The position numbers and the translations under genes were made by a program. A stretch of 64,000 nucleotides of DNA, taken from NCBI GenBank assembly GCA_902827205.1, contig LR792634.1, positions 992,001 through 1,056,000 of the forward strand. Direction: 5' to 3'. Source of the DNA: Methanocaldococcus lauensis (lineage in GTDB: Archaea; AGJL01; Methanococci; Methanococcales; Methanocaldococcaceae). Below are positions 24,439-33,246 of this stretch, piece by piece (the first letter of the stretch is position 1; each line of letters begins with the position of its first letter). Under the pieces are notes generated by a model, which saw nothing but the letters and a program-made list of their open reading frames with translations, had not been told where the DNA came from and searched no databases.

Positions 24439-25588
24439 CTTCACTCACCAACTTATAAATTTCAACTACTCGTTTTCCGTAATTTTCCCAAGTATATTGT
24501 TCTGCCTTTTTTCTTGCTCTTTTTCCAAATTCTTTGATAGCCTCTCTATTATTATAAAAGAATAAAATTTTTTCTTTTAAACTTTCAACATCTTGTGTTG
24601 GAATGATAAACCCTTCCTTTCCATCTTCTACAACACTTCCAGCATTTTCTGTTGTTATTACTGGTAATCCACATGCTAACGCTTCATAAACTGATTTGGC
24701 AGAACCTTCTAATAAAGATGGAAATACATAAATATGGTTTTTTGGAAGTTCTTCTTCAATATTTTTTACAAATCCATAGATTTTTATATTATATTTTTCA
24801 GCATCATTAAAATATTTTTTAACTTCAGGATAAACTCTACCATATATATTTAATTCAGCATTTTTTAGATTTAATTCTTTCCATGCCTGAATTAAATATG
24901 AAATACCTTTTCTATTATTCACATTTCCGGAAAATGCTACTTTAAATGTTCCATTGTAATCTTTTTTAATTGGTTTAAATTTCTCAATATCCACACCAAA
25001 TGGAACAACAAAAATTTTAGTTTCATCAATCCCTTCATTAATTAACGATTTTTTCACGAATTCTGAAGGGGCAATATAATAATCAATATATTTTAATGAC
25101 TGTTTAACATAATCAGGAATTTCAGGTATTTCCCCAGTAAATAATATATTGTAATCTTTTAAATTTCTTAAAACATTTGGAAATGCCATAGGAACATCTT
25201 GAATTATTTTTATCTCTGGATTTTTTTCTTTTATATATTTATAAACTCTTGGTAAAAATTCCCATGAATGGACTATATCGTATTCATTTAAATCTATATT
25301 TTTTAATTTGTTTATAGTTAAATGTTCAAATATGTTATTTTTAATTTTGTTGGCTGGAAATCTTTTTGACAAATATATAGGGATTGCAGTAAGTAGTTTC
25401 ATAATAATGTCAGCATGTGAAAATATTTGGATAATATTGTATCTACTTTTAAGATTTTTATCATAACCTCTACAAATTATTTTTAAGTTATGATTTTTAA
25501 TTAATTCATCAGCTATTGGTTTTGCTCTTGCACCAATTGTATTTTTAACACCAAAATCAGAGTTTAATAAAAACAAAACTCCTCCCAT
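24431..25588 (-). CDS. Glycosyltransferase family 4
   Basis: A GT-B transferase of 385 residues. N-terminal GVLFLLNSDFGVKNTIGARAK; donor lobe VAFSGNVNNRKGISYLIQAW; catalytic region FPSLLEGSAKSVYEALACGL with PVITTENAGSVVEDGKEGFI directly after. It is the most canonical GT4 in this stretch. ATG 25588 follows GTGATT. It precedes the coupled GT4 gene and lies after a broken GT2 gene, from which it is separated by only 20 bases. Confidence 0.87.
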   Translation of the reverse strand: MGGVLFLLNSDFGVKNTIGARAKPIADELIKNHNLKIICRGYDKNLKSRYNIIQIFSHADIIMKLLTAIPIYLSKRFPANKIKNNIFEHLTINKLKNIDLNEYDIVHSWEFLPRVYKYIKEKNPEIKIIQDVPMAFPNVLRNLKDYNILFTGEIPEIPDYVKQSLKYIDYYIAPSEFVKKSLINEGIDETKIFVVPFGVDIEKFKPIKKDYNGTFKVAFSGNVNNRKGISYLIQAWKELNLKNAELNIYGRVYPEVKKYFNDAEKYNIKIYGFVKNIEEELPKNHIYVFPSLLEGSAKSVYEALACGLPVITTENAGSVVEDGKEGFIIPTQDVESLKEKILFFYNNREAIKEFGKRARKKAEQYTWENYGKRVVEIYKLVSEDG

Positions 25589-25608
25589 ATAAATCACTTA
25601 ATATTATA

Positions 25609-26154
25609 TTATAATGATACTCCATCAGAGATAGCCTTTTTTATGAAATTAAGTCTTTTCTTTATCCTATCTTGCATTATTTTACCATAGATATTGTAGC
25701 AACCTTATCAAAAATATCAAATCTAGCCTATTTTTAGTTTGTTTTGAGGAATTTCAAATATTGTCTTATATGATTTTTCTATATCCCACAACTATAACCT
25801 CTGAGTATTTTTGCTAAGATCGTTATTATACTTAACTAACTTATCCAACGCCCCTTTTTCTGGAACATTGTCATCCTCAAGTAACCATGCGAATTTACAA
25901 TTTTCTTTCAAGAACGCTTGTAAACCCATCTTAAATCCTCCAGCTGATTCAATACTCTCTTTTAGGTGAATTATTCTGATTTTATCAGAATGTTTATTTA
26001 CCAAATCTTTCATAATTTGTTTAGATTTATTTCCAGAATTGTTATCGACAATAATTACTTTACTAACACCTTCTTCAATTAACCTATTAACTACTTTTTC
26101 TAATAGAGGTCCTCTTTCCTCGTATGTTACTATTATACCACAAACATCTGTCAA
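25609..26154 (-). pseudogene. Degraded glycosyltransferase family 2 gene
   Basis: The first 120 codons are an open GT2 N-terminus, starting TTG at 26154 after GGTGA: CGIIVTYEERGPLLEKVVNRL, VIIVDNNSGNKSK and the acidic metal motif FAWLLEDDNVPEKGALDKL. The frame then stops at 25792, but coding traces continue in other frames: SEVIVVGYRK just before the stop, FDIFDKVATISMV, and a C-terminus GKIMQDRIKKRLNFIKKAI ending at 25609. GT2 proteins of this kind are about 300 residues, so at least one deletion and two or more frameshifts have occurred. The locus has thus lost one transferase. Confidence 0.75.
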
Positions 26155-26199
26155 AATTTCACCATAAATTAAATTTCTTCAAAAGTTTCATCTTTAAAT

Positions 26200-26242
26200 G
26201 GGATAGACGTTTTTTCTTAGTCTTTCAAAGAGTTTCTATCCC
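26200..26242. repeat. Inverted repeat between two GT2 genes
   Basis: GGGATAGA (26200-26207) and its complement TCTATCCC (26235-26242) flank a 27-base loop, upstream of the broken GT2 gene. It may act as a terminator-like hairpin or mark an insertion end. There is no other structure in 26155-26293. Confidence 0.35.
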
Positions 26243-26293
26243 TATAGTTAGTTTTTTACTATAAATAACATTTATATTATTATATATATTTAT

Positions 26294-27052
26294 TTATATC
26301 CTAAAAAATATGTCTTTATCATTTTCTTTATGAATTCTGCTATATCTAGATTTACTACCGCAGTTAAAATGTGATATTATATGACCTTCCCAAACATATT
26401 CTATACTATTTATATCTTTCAAAAAACTATATTTTTTAGGTAACTTTTCTTTTTTGATAGGCTTTATTGAATAGTATTTTAAGTGTTTATCACGAATTAA
26501 CTCATATATTGAATCTCCGCTATCTTCAATATTTGGCAAAATTCCAGTAATTCTACAAAGCTTTCTAATAGCTTTTATTAAAATATTGTTTTTGATTGGA
26601 AGATACAAAAAATAAAAATCTTGTAAATATTTTGTTTTAATTAAGGTAAACCATATATAAGGATATTTTAATACATTACCCTTTTTTGTTATTTTTGAAA
26701 TACCCATAACATCTATATCCCTATTTTTCATATAATTAATCATATCTACAACGGTGTTTTTAGAAAAAGAGATATCAGGATCACAAATTAGAGTGTATTT
26801 ATTATTAAAATTCAAATTAGATAGTCCTAAATTTAGTCCCGACACGTGTGAAAGACATGCATTTTTTATTTTTAGATTATTTTTTATAACGATTACTTTA
26901 TCATTATCTGCTGTTATGTTATCAAAAGATTCATTAGAATTATTAACAATTATAAAATCATATGGGATTCCCTCGTTATCAATCTTTTTAATTAAATTTA
27001 TTATAAATTCTTTTGACTCATAATTTACAGTTAATATGTTTAATTTTTTCAT
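26294..27052 (-). CDS. Glycosyltransferase family 2
   Basis: A GT-A transferase of 252 residues. N-terminus LNILTVNYESKEFIINLIKKI, FIIVNNSNESF, and the DxD-type site YTLICDPDISFSKNTVVDMI. The C-terminus ends with YVWEGHIISHFNCGSKSRYS, compatible with an acceptor-binding loop. The ATG at 27052 is preceded by GGGGA, so the 13-residue extension to 27091 is dropped. It resembles rhamnosyltransferase-type GT2 proteins in layout; with an rfb set in the same locus a rhamnosyl donor is possible but unproven. Confidence 0.78.
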   Translation of the reverse strand: MKKLNILTVNYESKEFIINLIKKIDNEGIPYDFIIVNNSNESFDNITADNDKVIVIKNNLKIKNACLSHVSGLNLGLSNLNFNNKYTLICDPDISFSKNTVVDMINYMKNRDIDVMGISKITKKGNVLKYPYIWFTLIKTKYLQDFYFLYLPIKNNILIKAIRKLCRITGILPNIEDSGDSIYELIRDKHLKYYSIKPIKKEKLPKKYSFLKDINSIEYVWEGHIISHFNCGSKSRYSRIHKENDKDIFFRI

Positions 27053-27083
27053 AATTTCCCCTAGTTTTATAATTACTAGAATC

Positions 27084-28199
27084 TTATACAAATATATTTT
27101 TCACAGGAATATGTTTTTTTATAAGTTTATTCACTGTATTATAACCTTCAGTCTGTAAGATGTTATAAAGATTTTTATTGTTTATTAATTCTAATGTCTT
27201 TTTTGCTAACTCCTTTTCACTCCATGATTTTAAAACTATTCCAGTTTTTCCATCTTTAACAATAGATGATAAGGCACCTATCTTAGAGACAATTATAGGT
27301 AATTTGGCATACCATGCTTCCATTATTACATTGGGAATTCCTTCAAAATTTGATTTACTCAATAACCAAAGAACATCTGCTACTTTATAAAATTTCCATA
27401 ACTCTTTATGCTTAACAAATCCTACAAAGATGACTCTATCATCAACTCTAAACTCCTCTGCTAATATTTCTAAATCCTTCTTTTCCGGTCCCTCACCAAC
27501 AATCAAATAAACATAATCATTTGGTAGATATCTCATTGCTTTAATTCCCATCTCAATATTTTTTTCCTTAGTTAGTCTTGCAACTGTCAATATAACCTTT
27601 TTGTTAGCTAACCTATATTTTTCTAATATTTCTTGTGGATCAGCATCATCAAAAAACTCCTTATCCACTACATCCCTTGGGGAAAATACTAATTCTCCTT
27701 TAAATCCTAATTTTAATGCATAATTTTTTAAATAAGGAGAGTTATATAACAGAATGTCTATTTTTTTAAAAGCTAAATAATCTAAAATATAAAATATATT
27801 CCCAGCAACCTTTCTAATTCCTCCCTTTGCCTTAACCATCTCAGAAGTTATATCTCTTAAAAATCCAACAACTTTATAATCACCCTTAGGAACGGTTGAC
27901 AATAGATAAATAAATGGAGAATATATATAATCTGGCTCAAATTCACTAATAATTTCCTTTAATCTTCTCCTAAATTTTACTAAATCAAAAATTTGTCTAA
28001 TAGTAGAGGATTTAAAAAGTTCAACAGCTATATTATCTTCTGGATGAATTATTTCATTATGATTACCTAATGAAAGAATATAGTATTCATTATCTTTGTC
28101 ATAGGCGCCATCTTTTTCTTTAAACCAATGTTCAAATTTATCATAATCATTTAAAAACCAATCATTAAAATCTTGATATAAGACTAAGATTTTTTTCAT
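27084..28199 (-). CDS. Glycosyltransferase family 4
   Basis: A GT-B transferase of 371 residues. The N-terminal lobe is less typical (ILVLYQDFNDWFLNDYDKFE), while the donor lobe is clear: VILTVARLTKEKNIEMGIKAM, YLIVGEGPEKKDLEILA, and SKSNFEGIPNVIMEAWYAKL with PIIVSKIGALSSIVKDGKTG following. ATG 28199 follows GGTGAAAAA and overlaps the TGA of the upstream methyltransferase, so the pair is translationally coupled. Confidence 0.87.
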   Translation of the reverse strand: MKKILVLYQDFNDWFLNDYDKFEHWFKEKDGAYDKDNEYYILSLGNHNEIIHPEDNIAVELFKSSTIRQIFDLVKFRRRLKEIISEFEPDYIYSPFIYLLSTVPKGDYKVVGFLRDITSEMVKAKGGIRKVAGNIFYILDYLAFKKIDILLYNSPYLKNYALKLGFKGELVFSPRDVVDKEFFDDADPQEILEKYRLANKKVILTVARLTKEKNIEMGIKAMRYLPNDYVYLIVGEGPEKKDLEILAEEFRVDDRVIFVGFVKHKELWKFYKVADVLWLLSKSNFEGIPNVIMEAWYAKLPIIVSKIGALSSIVKDGKTGIVLKSWSEKELAKKTLELINNKNLYNILQTEGYNTVNKLIKKHIPVKNIFV

Positions 28200-29188
28200 T
28201 TTTTCACCGCAATTACCAAAATTGACGGTCCCTTTCCTTTTTTAAATCTTAAATCGTCAATGAATTTAAATGGCTTCCATAAATGATTTGATATTTTAAA
28301 AACAATCTCATCAATACCAACGAACTCTTTTCCACTGTTTGTTGTTTTATTTCTTAAATTTTTTCTTATATTTTCTCTTATTTTTAATAATTTGTCCCTT
28401 CCAACAAAATATTTCAAACTATAAAAAAGAAATTGCTTTAGTGATAAGTAAATATGAAATAGTAAATTCCCGGCAGAATCTCCTTTATAGGTTTCTAAAT
28501 GAATTATATCAAAACCATGCTTCTCTAACATTTTCGTAATGGTTTTTGGAGAGTAGTAAAATAAATGTGCTGGTGGGGATAACCACTCCCAGTACTTCCC
28601 ACACAATTTAAATTCGTAAGAATCAATATTTGGTAGAGTAAGAACTAAAAATCCCCCTTTCTTTAAAACTTTGTTAATAGTTTCCAATATTTCATTTTGA
28701 TTAGTCAAATGTTCTAAAACATCTAATAAAACAACAACATCAAAAAACTCTTTTTTATTTACATATTTGGATTCTAAAAAATCACTATTTTCAATTTCAA
28801 TTCCAAAATATTTTTTTGCATTTTTACAGGCATTTTTTGATATTTCTACACCGTAAGGGATAAAACCTCTTTTCTTAACTTCATTTAAAAAAAATCCATG
28901 TGATGCCCCTATTTCTAAAATTTTAGAATTTTTCTTCACTCCTAATTTCTCTAATAAATTTAAAACCTTTTCTGCTTTTTTTATAATCTTTAATTTTTGA
29001 TACTCTGGCACTGAATATTCAAAATTATAATAATCCTCTAACTCTTTATTTGTTGGTAGTGGATTTATAAATACCAGTCCACAATTTCTACATTCTACTA
29101 AATGATAATATTTATTTAGATCATCTTTCTTTAGAATTAATTTAAAGTCATTTTTTCCACATAATGGACATTCTATCTCTTTGTTCAT
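28196..29188 (-). CDS. Zinc-ribbon SAM-dependent methyltransferase
   Basis: A 330-residue protein with an N-terminal four-Cys zinc ribbon (CPLCGKNDFKL ... VECRNCGLVFINPLP) followed by a class I methyltransferase with motif I ILEIGASHGFFLNEV and VVVLLDVLEHLTNQNEIL. This architecture is common for sugar C- or O-methyltransferases in O-antigen-like loci. ATG 29188 is chosen because it follows GGTGAAAA; the ten-residue extension to 29218 precedes that site. It lies between the GT9 and a GT4 gene in one run. Confidence 0.82.
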   Translation of the reverse strand: MNKEIECPLCGKNDFKLILKKDDLNKYYHLVECRNCGLVFINPLPTNKELEDYYNFEYSVPEYQKLKIIKKAEKVLNLLEKLGVKKNSKILEIGASHGFFLNEVKKRGFIPYGVEISKNACKNAKKYFGIEIENSDFLESKYVNKKEFFDVVVLLDVLEHLTNQNEILETINKVLKKGGFLVLTLPNIDSYEFKLCGKYWEWLSPPAHLFYYSPKTITKMLEKHGFDIIHLETYKGDSAGNLLFHIYLSLKQFLFYSLKYFVGRDKLLKIRENIRKNLRNKTTNSGKEFVGIDEIVFKISNHLWKPFKFIDDLRFKKGKGPSILVIAVKK

Positions 29189-29201
29189 TTTTTCACCAGT
29201 A

Positions 29202-30374
29202 TTAATAAAATCTCCCATTTTTAAAAAATTTATAAATCTTATTTTTTACATCTTCTACTGAAATTACATTTAAACCCTCAACATCTCTATCAATGTATTC
29301 ATATTCATAATTATAAAATTTCTTTAGAGGTTTATAATCGTTGTACCATAAATAATCATAGATTCTGTATTCCTTAAAGTTTTTTGGTAATCTATGACGT
29401 GGATTTACTGGACCAAACAATGCTAAAGTAGGAGTTCTCATTAAAAAAGCAAAATGCATTGGACCACTATCTGAAGTTATAAACAAATCAGCGAATTTTA
29501 AAAAATAAATAGCTTCTTTAAGATTTAATTTTCCAGCGACATCATTTACAAAAATTCCTTTTTTTTCTAATTTTTTCTTAATATAATTAACTATCTCTAT
29601 AGCATCTGGCCCCCCATATAAAATAATGTTAAAATCTTTATGGATTTCTTCAATTAATTTAACATAATTATCTTTATCCCACATCCTTGTTTTCCACAAA
29701 ACAAATGGATTAATAACTACTGTTTTTTTATTTTTATCTAATTTTAAAGTATTTACTATTTTTTCAACATTTTTTTTCACATCTGCAGAGAAATCAACTG
29801 ATATTAATTTTTCATCTACCTCTTCAATTCCTAAACTTTCAGCAATTTTAAGAGCCATGTTCCAATAATGTTCATTTCTTGTAAATATTAAATCATCTTT
29901 TTTTAATTTAAAGTTAGCTAGGATTTTCCAACCACCCAAATAACCTAATTTATATTTTGGATTTAGAATTTCTAAATAAAATGTCTGATTAACCCCTCTA
30001 TTCATTATAATTCCCAGATCATATTTTTCTTTTCTTAATTTGTAAAACTCCTTCATTAAACTAAAAATTCCCCCTTTAACAACAATTATTTTATCTAATT
30101 CATTTACTTTATCAAAAATATCTTTATCAGTTATTAAATGTATTTCTGCATCAGGAAAATATTTTCTAAGCGTTTTTATAAATGGAGTGTCCATTATTAG
30201 ATCTCCAAATCCCATTGGTTTTGTACATATCAATGCTATTTTTTTAAATTCTTTTTGGTAATCAACGCACTTTTTGGGAGAAAATTTATATCTGATATAA
30301 AAAAGAAATTCCAACACTTTAACAATGATATATTTACCATAATTTTTTAAATATTTTAAAATTAGTTTATCCAT
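29202..30374 (-). CDS. Glycosyltransferase family 9 (heptosyltransferase-like)
   Basis: A GT-B protein of 390 residues with the GT9 pattern: IALICTKPMGFGDLIMDTPF, then FIKTLRKYFPDAEIHLITD, VVINPFVLWKTRMWDKDNYV (glycine-poor donor site), and the typical C-terminal FADLFITSDSGPMHFAFLM with ALFGPVNPRHRLP. GT9 enzymes usually transfer heptoses from ADP-heptose in bacterial LPS. Its presence with an ADP-heptose type pathway at 38-43 kb is a meaningful match. ATG 30374 sits behind GGTGGGAAAG, overlapping the end of asnB. Confidence 0.85.
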   Translation of the reverse strand: MDKLILKYLKNYGKYIIVKVLEFLFYIRYKFSPKKCVDYQKEFKKIALICTKPMGFGDLIMDTPFIKTLRKYFPDAEIHLITDKDIFDKVNELDKIIVVKGGIFSLMKEFYKLRKEKYDLGIIMNRGVNQTFYLEILNPKYKLGYLGGWKILANFKLKKDDLIFTRNEHYWNMALKIAESLGIEEVDEKLISVDFSADVKKNVEKIVNTLKLDKNKKTVVINPFVLWKTRMWDKDNYVKLIEEIHKDFNIILYGGPDAIEIVNYIKKKLEKKGIFVNDVAGKLNLKEAIYFLKFADLFITSDSGPMHFAFLMRTPTLALFGPVNPRHRLPKNFKEYRIYDYLWYNDYKPLKKFYNYEYEYIDRDVEGLNVISVEDVKNKIYKFFKNGRFY

Positions 30375-32251
30375 CTTTCCCACCATTTCACAAACAAAAA
30401 CAACCTAATTTTATAAATATTATAGAGCTTATTGTCCTTATTTAAAACCTCATTTTTATAAAATTCAGCTAAATCTTTAAAATTTAATGTCTCTAAAATG
30501 TTTATTCCTTTATTTAAAACACTTTTATATTTTTCTTTTAAAATCCACTTGTCCACTGGAGGCTCAAAGCCACTCTTTCCTCTGTTTAAAATCTCTTTTG
30601 GTAAAATATCTTTAACAATCTCCCTCAGTATTTTTTTTGTCTTAAAAAAATCTACTTTCCATTCAGTTGGAATCTTCTGGCTGAATTCTGCAAATCTATA
30701 ATCCAAAAATGGACTTCTAACTTCTAAGGCATTAGCCATAGATGCTCTATCAACCTTAACTAAAAAATTATCTGATAGGGTTCTAAATAACAAATCAAAA
30801 ACTCTAATTGATTCAGATAAATTGCCATTTACTTTATTTAAACAATATTTTAAATTTTTCTCTATCCAGTTTCTACTTTCTTTGGTAATAATGAACTTCC
30901 CATTAACTAGCATACTATAAAATTTTTCATCATTTTCAATTAGTGATAGTTTGATAGCCTCTTTAATTAAAAATAGGGTATTGCTTTTTAGTAAATTGCC
31001 ACTGAGAATTTTTAAAAATAATTTTCTAATGAATATTGGGACTTTTCTTAAATATTCTATCTTTCTACTAACTAAATGAAATCTATACCCTCCAAAAATT
31101 TCATCTCCTCCATCACCACTTAAAACAACCGTAACAAATTCTTTTGCCATCTCAGAAACTTTATAAGTTGGAAAACCACTATAATCCCCAAACGGCTCAT
31201 CATAAATCCAGCTGTATTTATCAATTAGTTTTTCAAAATCTTCTTCTTTAAAATAGTAATGGTGATGATTCGTCTTAAAATAATCGACAACTATCTTTAT
31301 ATAGGGTGTCTCATCATATTTTCCCTCAAAACCTATAGAAAAAGTATGTAATTTTTTCAAATCGGTAAATTCTCTCATAACTCCAACAACTGTGGAACTA
31401 TCTAAGCCACCACTTAAAAATGCCCCAACAGGCACATCAGAACGCATTCTTATCTTAACTGCATCATATAACAGCTTTTTACCTTCTTCAATCAATTTCT
31501 CTTTATCATAAATTGGATTATATTTTGGTAGTTCCCAATAATAATACTTTTTAATTTCTTTTTTATTTAAATCAAAGATTAAATTTTGCCTTGCCTCTAA
31601 TTTAAAGGTGTTTTTGTAGATACAGTATGGTGATGGAATAAAACCTAAAGCAAAGTACAACTCAACAGCCTCTTTATTTATATTTTCTTTTTTATTTATT
31701 TTTTTTACAGATAAGATTCCCTTTAATTCAGAAGAAAAAACAAATTCATTTTCATCCCAATAATAATAGAATGGCTTAACTCCTAATCTATCTCTTGAAC
31801 AGAATAGTATATTCTTTCTTTTATCATAAATACAAAATGCCCACATCCCATTAAATTCCTTTACACAGTCATATCCCAATTTATTGTAAAGTTTTAAAAT
31901 AATCTCAGTATCTGTTCCAGTCTCTGTCTCTAAATTGTATCTTTCCTTTAATTCTAAGTAATTATAAACCTCGCCATTATAGACAATAATAATATCTGCT
32001 TTATATAGTTCATCATCTCTATAAATTATTTTATCATTTTCAATATTATAACCCATTGGTTGATGTCCTTTTTCACTTAAATCCAATATTGCCAATCTAA
32101 CGTGACCTAAACCAATGGAATAATTTTCTGTATTAAATATGTAAACCCCTTCATCATCTGGTCCTCTATGCCTAATTGTATCATTCATCTTTTTAATTTC
32201 TTCCTTTGAGACATTTTCTGGAAATCTTACTATGCCACTAACCCCACACAT
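30362..32251 (-). CDS. asnB: Glutamine-hydrolysing asparagine synthetase family protein (AsnB)
   Basis: A class II glutamine amidotransferase fused to a synthetase domain, 629 residues. The nucleophile is Cys2 (MCGVSGIVRFP), followed by RHRGPDDEGVYIF; the ATP pyrophosphatase motif reads VPVGAFLSGGLDSSTVVGVM (about residue 265). Classical AsnB makes asparagine. In surface glycan loci, homologues often form amides on sugar carboxylates. As UDP-glucose dehydrogenase and a glucuronate epimerase lie next to it, a uronamide-forming role is plausible but inferred. ATG 32251 follows AGGGATTGTA. Confidence 0.88.
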   Translation of the reverse strand: MCGVSGIVRFPENVSKEEIKKMNDTIRHRGPDDEGVYIFNTENYSIGLGHVRLAILDLSEKGHQPMGYNIENDKIIYRDDELYKADIIIVYNGEVYNYLELKERYNLETETGTDTEIILKLYNKLGYDCVKEFNGMWAFCIYDKRKNILFCSRDRLGVKPFYYYWDENEFVFSSELKGILSVKKINKKENINKEAVELYFALGFIPSPYCIYKNTFKLEARQNLIFDLNKKEIKKYYYWELPKYNPIYDKEKLIEEGKKLLYDAVKIRMRSDVPVGAFLSGGLDSSTVVGVMREFTDLKKLHTFSIGFEGKYDETPYIKIVVDYFKTNHHHYYFKEEDFEKLIDKYSWIYDEPFGDYSGFPTYKVSEMAKEFVTVVLSGDGGDEIFGGYRFHLVSRKIEYLRKVPIFIRKLFLKILSGNLLKSNTLFLIKEAIKLSLIENDEKFYSMLVNGKFIITKESRNWIEKNLKYCLNKVNGNLSESIRVFDLLFRTLSDNFLVKVDRASMANALEVRSPFLDYRFAEFSQKIPTEWKVDFFKTKKILREIVKDILPKEILNRGKSGFEPPVDKWILKEKYKSVLNKGINILETLNFKDLAEFYKNEVLNKDNKLYNIYKIRLFLFVKWWERWIN

Positions 32252-32265
32252 TACAATCCCTAAAA

Positions 32266-33246
32266 TTATATATCTTTAACCCAGTCAAAGTTCTCCTTAA
32301 ACCAATATACAAACCTTTTTAAACCATCTTCAATAGAAACTTTTGGGTTATAATCTAAAAGTTTTCTTGATTTTGTTAAATCTGCCCAAGTTTTTTCTAC
32401 ATCCCCTGGTTGCATTGGTAAATAATTTTTAATAGCCTTTTTTCCAGAGTATTTTTCAATTAAACTTATGGCATATTCCAACTTAACTGGATTATCATTT
32501 CCTAAATTAAATATTTCATATTCAAAGTCTTTTTTAATAGCACTCATAATACCATCCACAACATCGGAAATATATGTAAAATCCCTCATCATTTTTCCAT
32601 AATTATAGACATCTATTGGTTTTCCCAACAGTATATTTTTTGTAAATTTCCAAAAAGCCATATCTGGTCGCCCATATTCCCCATAAACTGTAAAGAATCT
32701 TAATCCAATCATCTTAATACCGTATAAATGGTGATATGTATGAGCCATCAACTCATTTGCCCTTTTAGTTGCAGCGTATAGAGAAATCGGTTTATCAACT
32801 CTATCATCTTCACTAAAAGGTATCTTCTTATTTCCCCCATAGACAGATGATGATGAGGCATAAACAACCTTATTTATATCAAATCTTCTGGCAAATTCAA
32901 ATATATTCAAAGTTCCTAAATCGTTTGATTTAACATAAACCCATGGATTCTCTAAAGAATATCTAACTCCTGCCTGGGCACCTAAATGAACAATTAAATC
33001 AATTTCTTTATCTTTCAAACTCTCCAATAGTTCATCCCAATTAGAAAAATCTAACTTTATAAATTCATAATTGTTATAACTTTTTAATATTTCATTTCTT
33101 TTTTTCTTTAAAATTGGATTGTAATAATTATTGAGATTATCTACTCCAACAACTTTTATATCTTCAAAGTTCTCTAATAAATATTTACATAGATGGAATC
33201 CTATAAACCCTGCACTTCCTGTAACTAAAATATCACTGTATTTCAT
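32266..33246 (-). CDS. UDP-glucuronate 4-epimerase-like NAD-dependent epimerase
   Basis: An SDR-fold epimerase of 326 residues. Cofactor motif ILVTGSAGFIGFHLCKYLL; active-site SSSVYG and YAATKRANELMAH (Tyr-x3-Lys). Subfamily features of UDP-glucuronate 4-epimerases are present: the DMAFWKFTKNILLGKPIDVY region, MRDFTYISDVVDGI, and near the end YLPMQPGDVEKTWADLTKS. It would turn UDP-GlcA, made by the adjacent dehydrogenase, into UDP-GalA. It does not look like the heptose 6-epimerase HldD. The start at 33246 follows GGGGTGGGTAG and overlaps the ugd stop. Confidence 0.85.
   Translation of the reverse strand: MKYSDILVTGSAGFIGFHLCKYLLENFEDIKVVGVDNLNNYYNPILKKKRNEILKSYNNYEFIKLDFSNWDELLESLKDKEIDLIVHLGAQAGVRYSLENPWVYVKSNDLGTLNIFEFARRFDINKVVYASSSSVYGGNKKIPFSEDDRVDKPISLYAATKRANELMAHTYHHLYGIKMIGLRFFTVYGEYGRPDMAFWKFTKNILLGKPIDVYNYGKMMRDFTYISDVVDGIMSAIKKDFEYEIFNLGNDNPVKLEYAISLIEKYSGKKAIKNYLPMQPGDVEKTWADLTKSRKLLDYNPKVSIEDGLKRFVYWFKENFDWVKDI

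Noticed and set aside
32266-33246. HldD (ADP-heptose 6-epimerase) as the identity of this epimerase
   Set aside because: The LPMQPGDV and MRDFTYISDV motifs fit UDP-glucuronate 4-epimerases instead.
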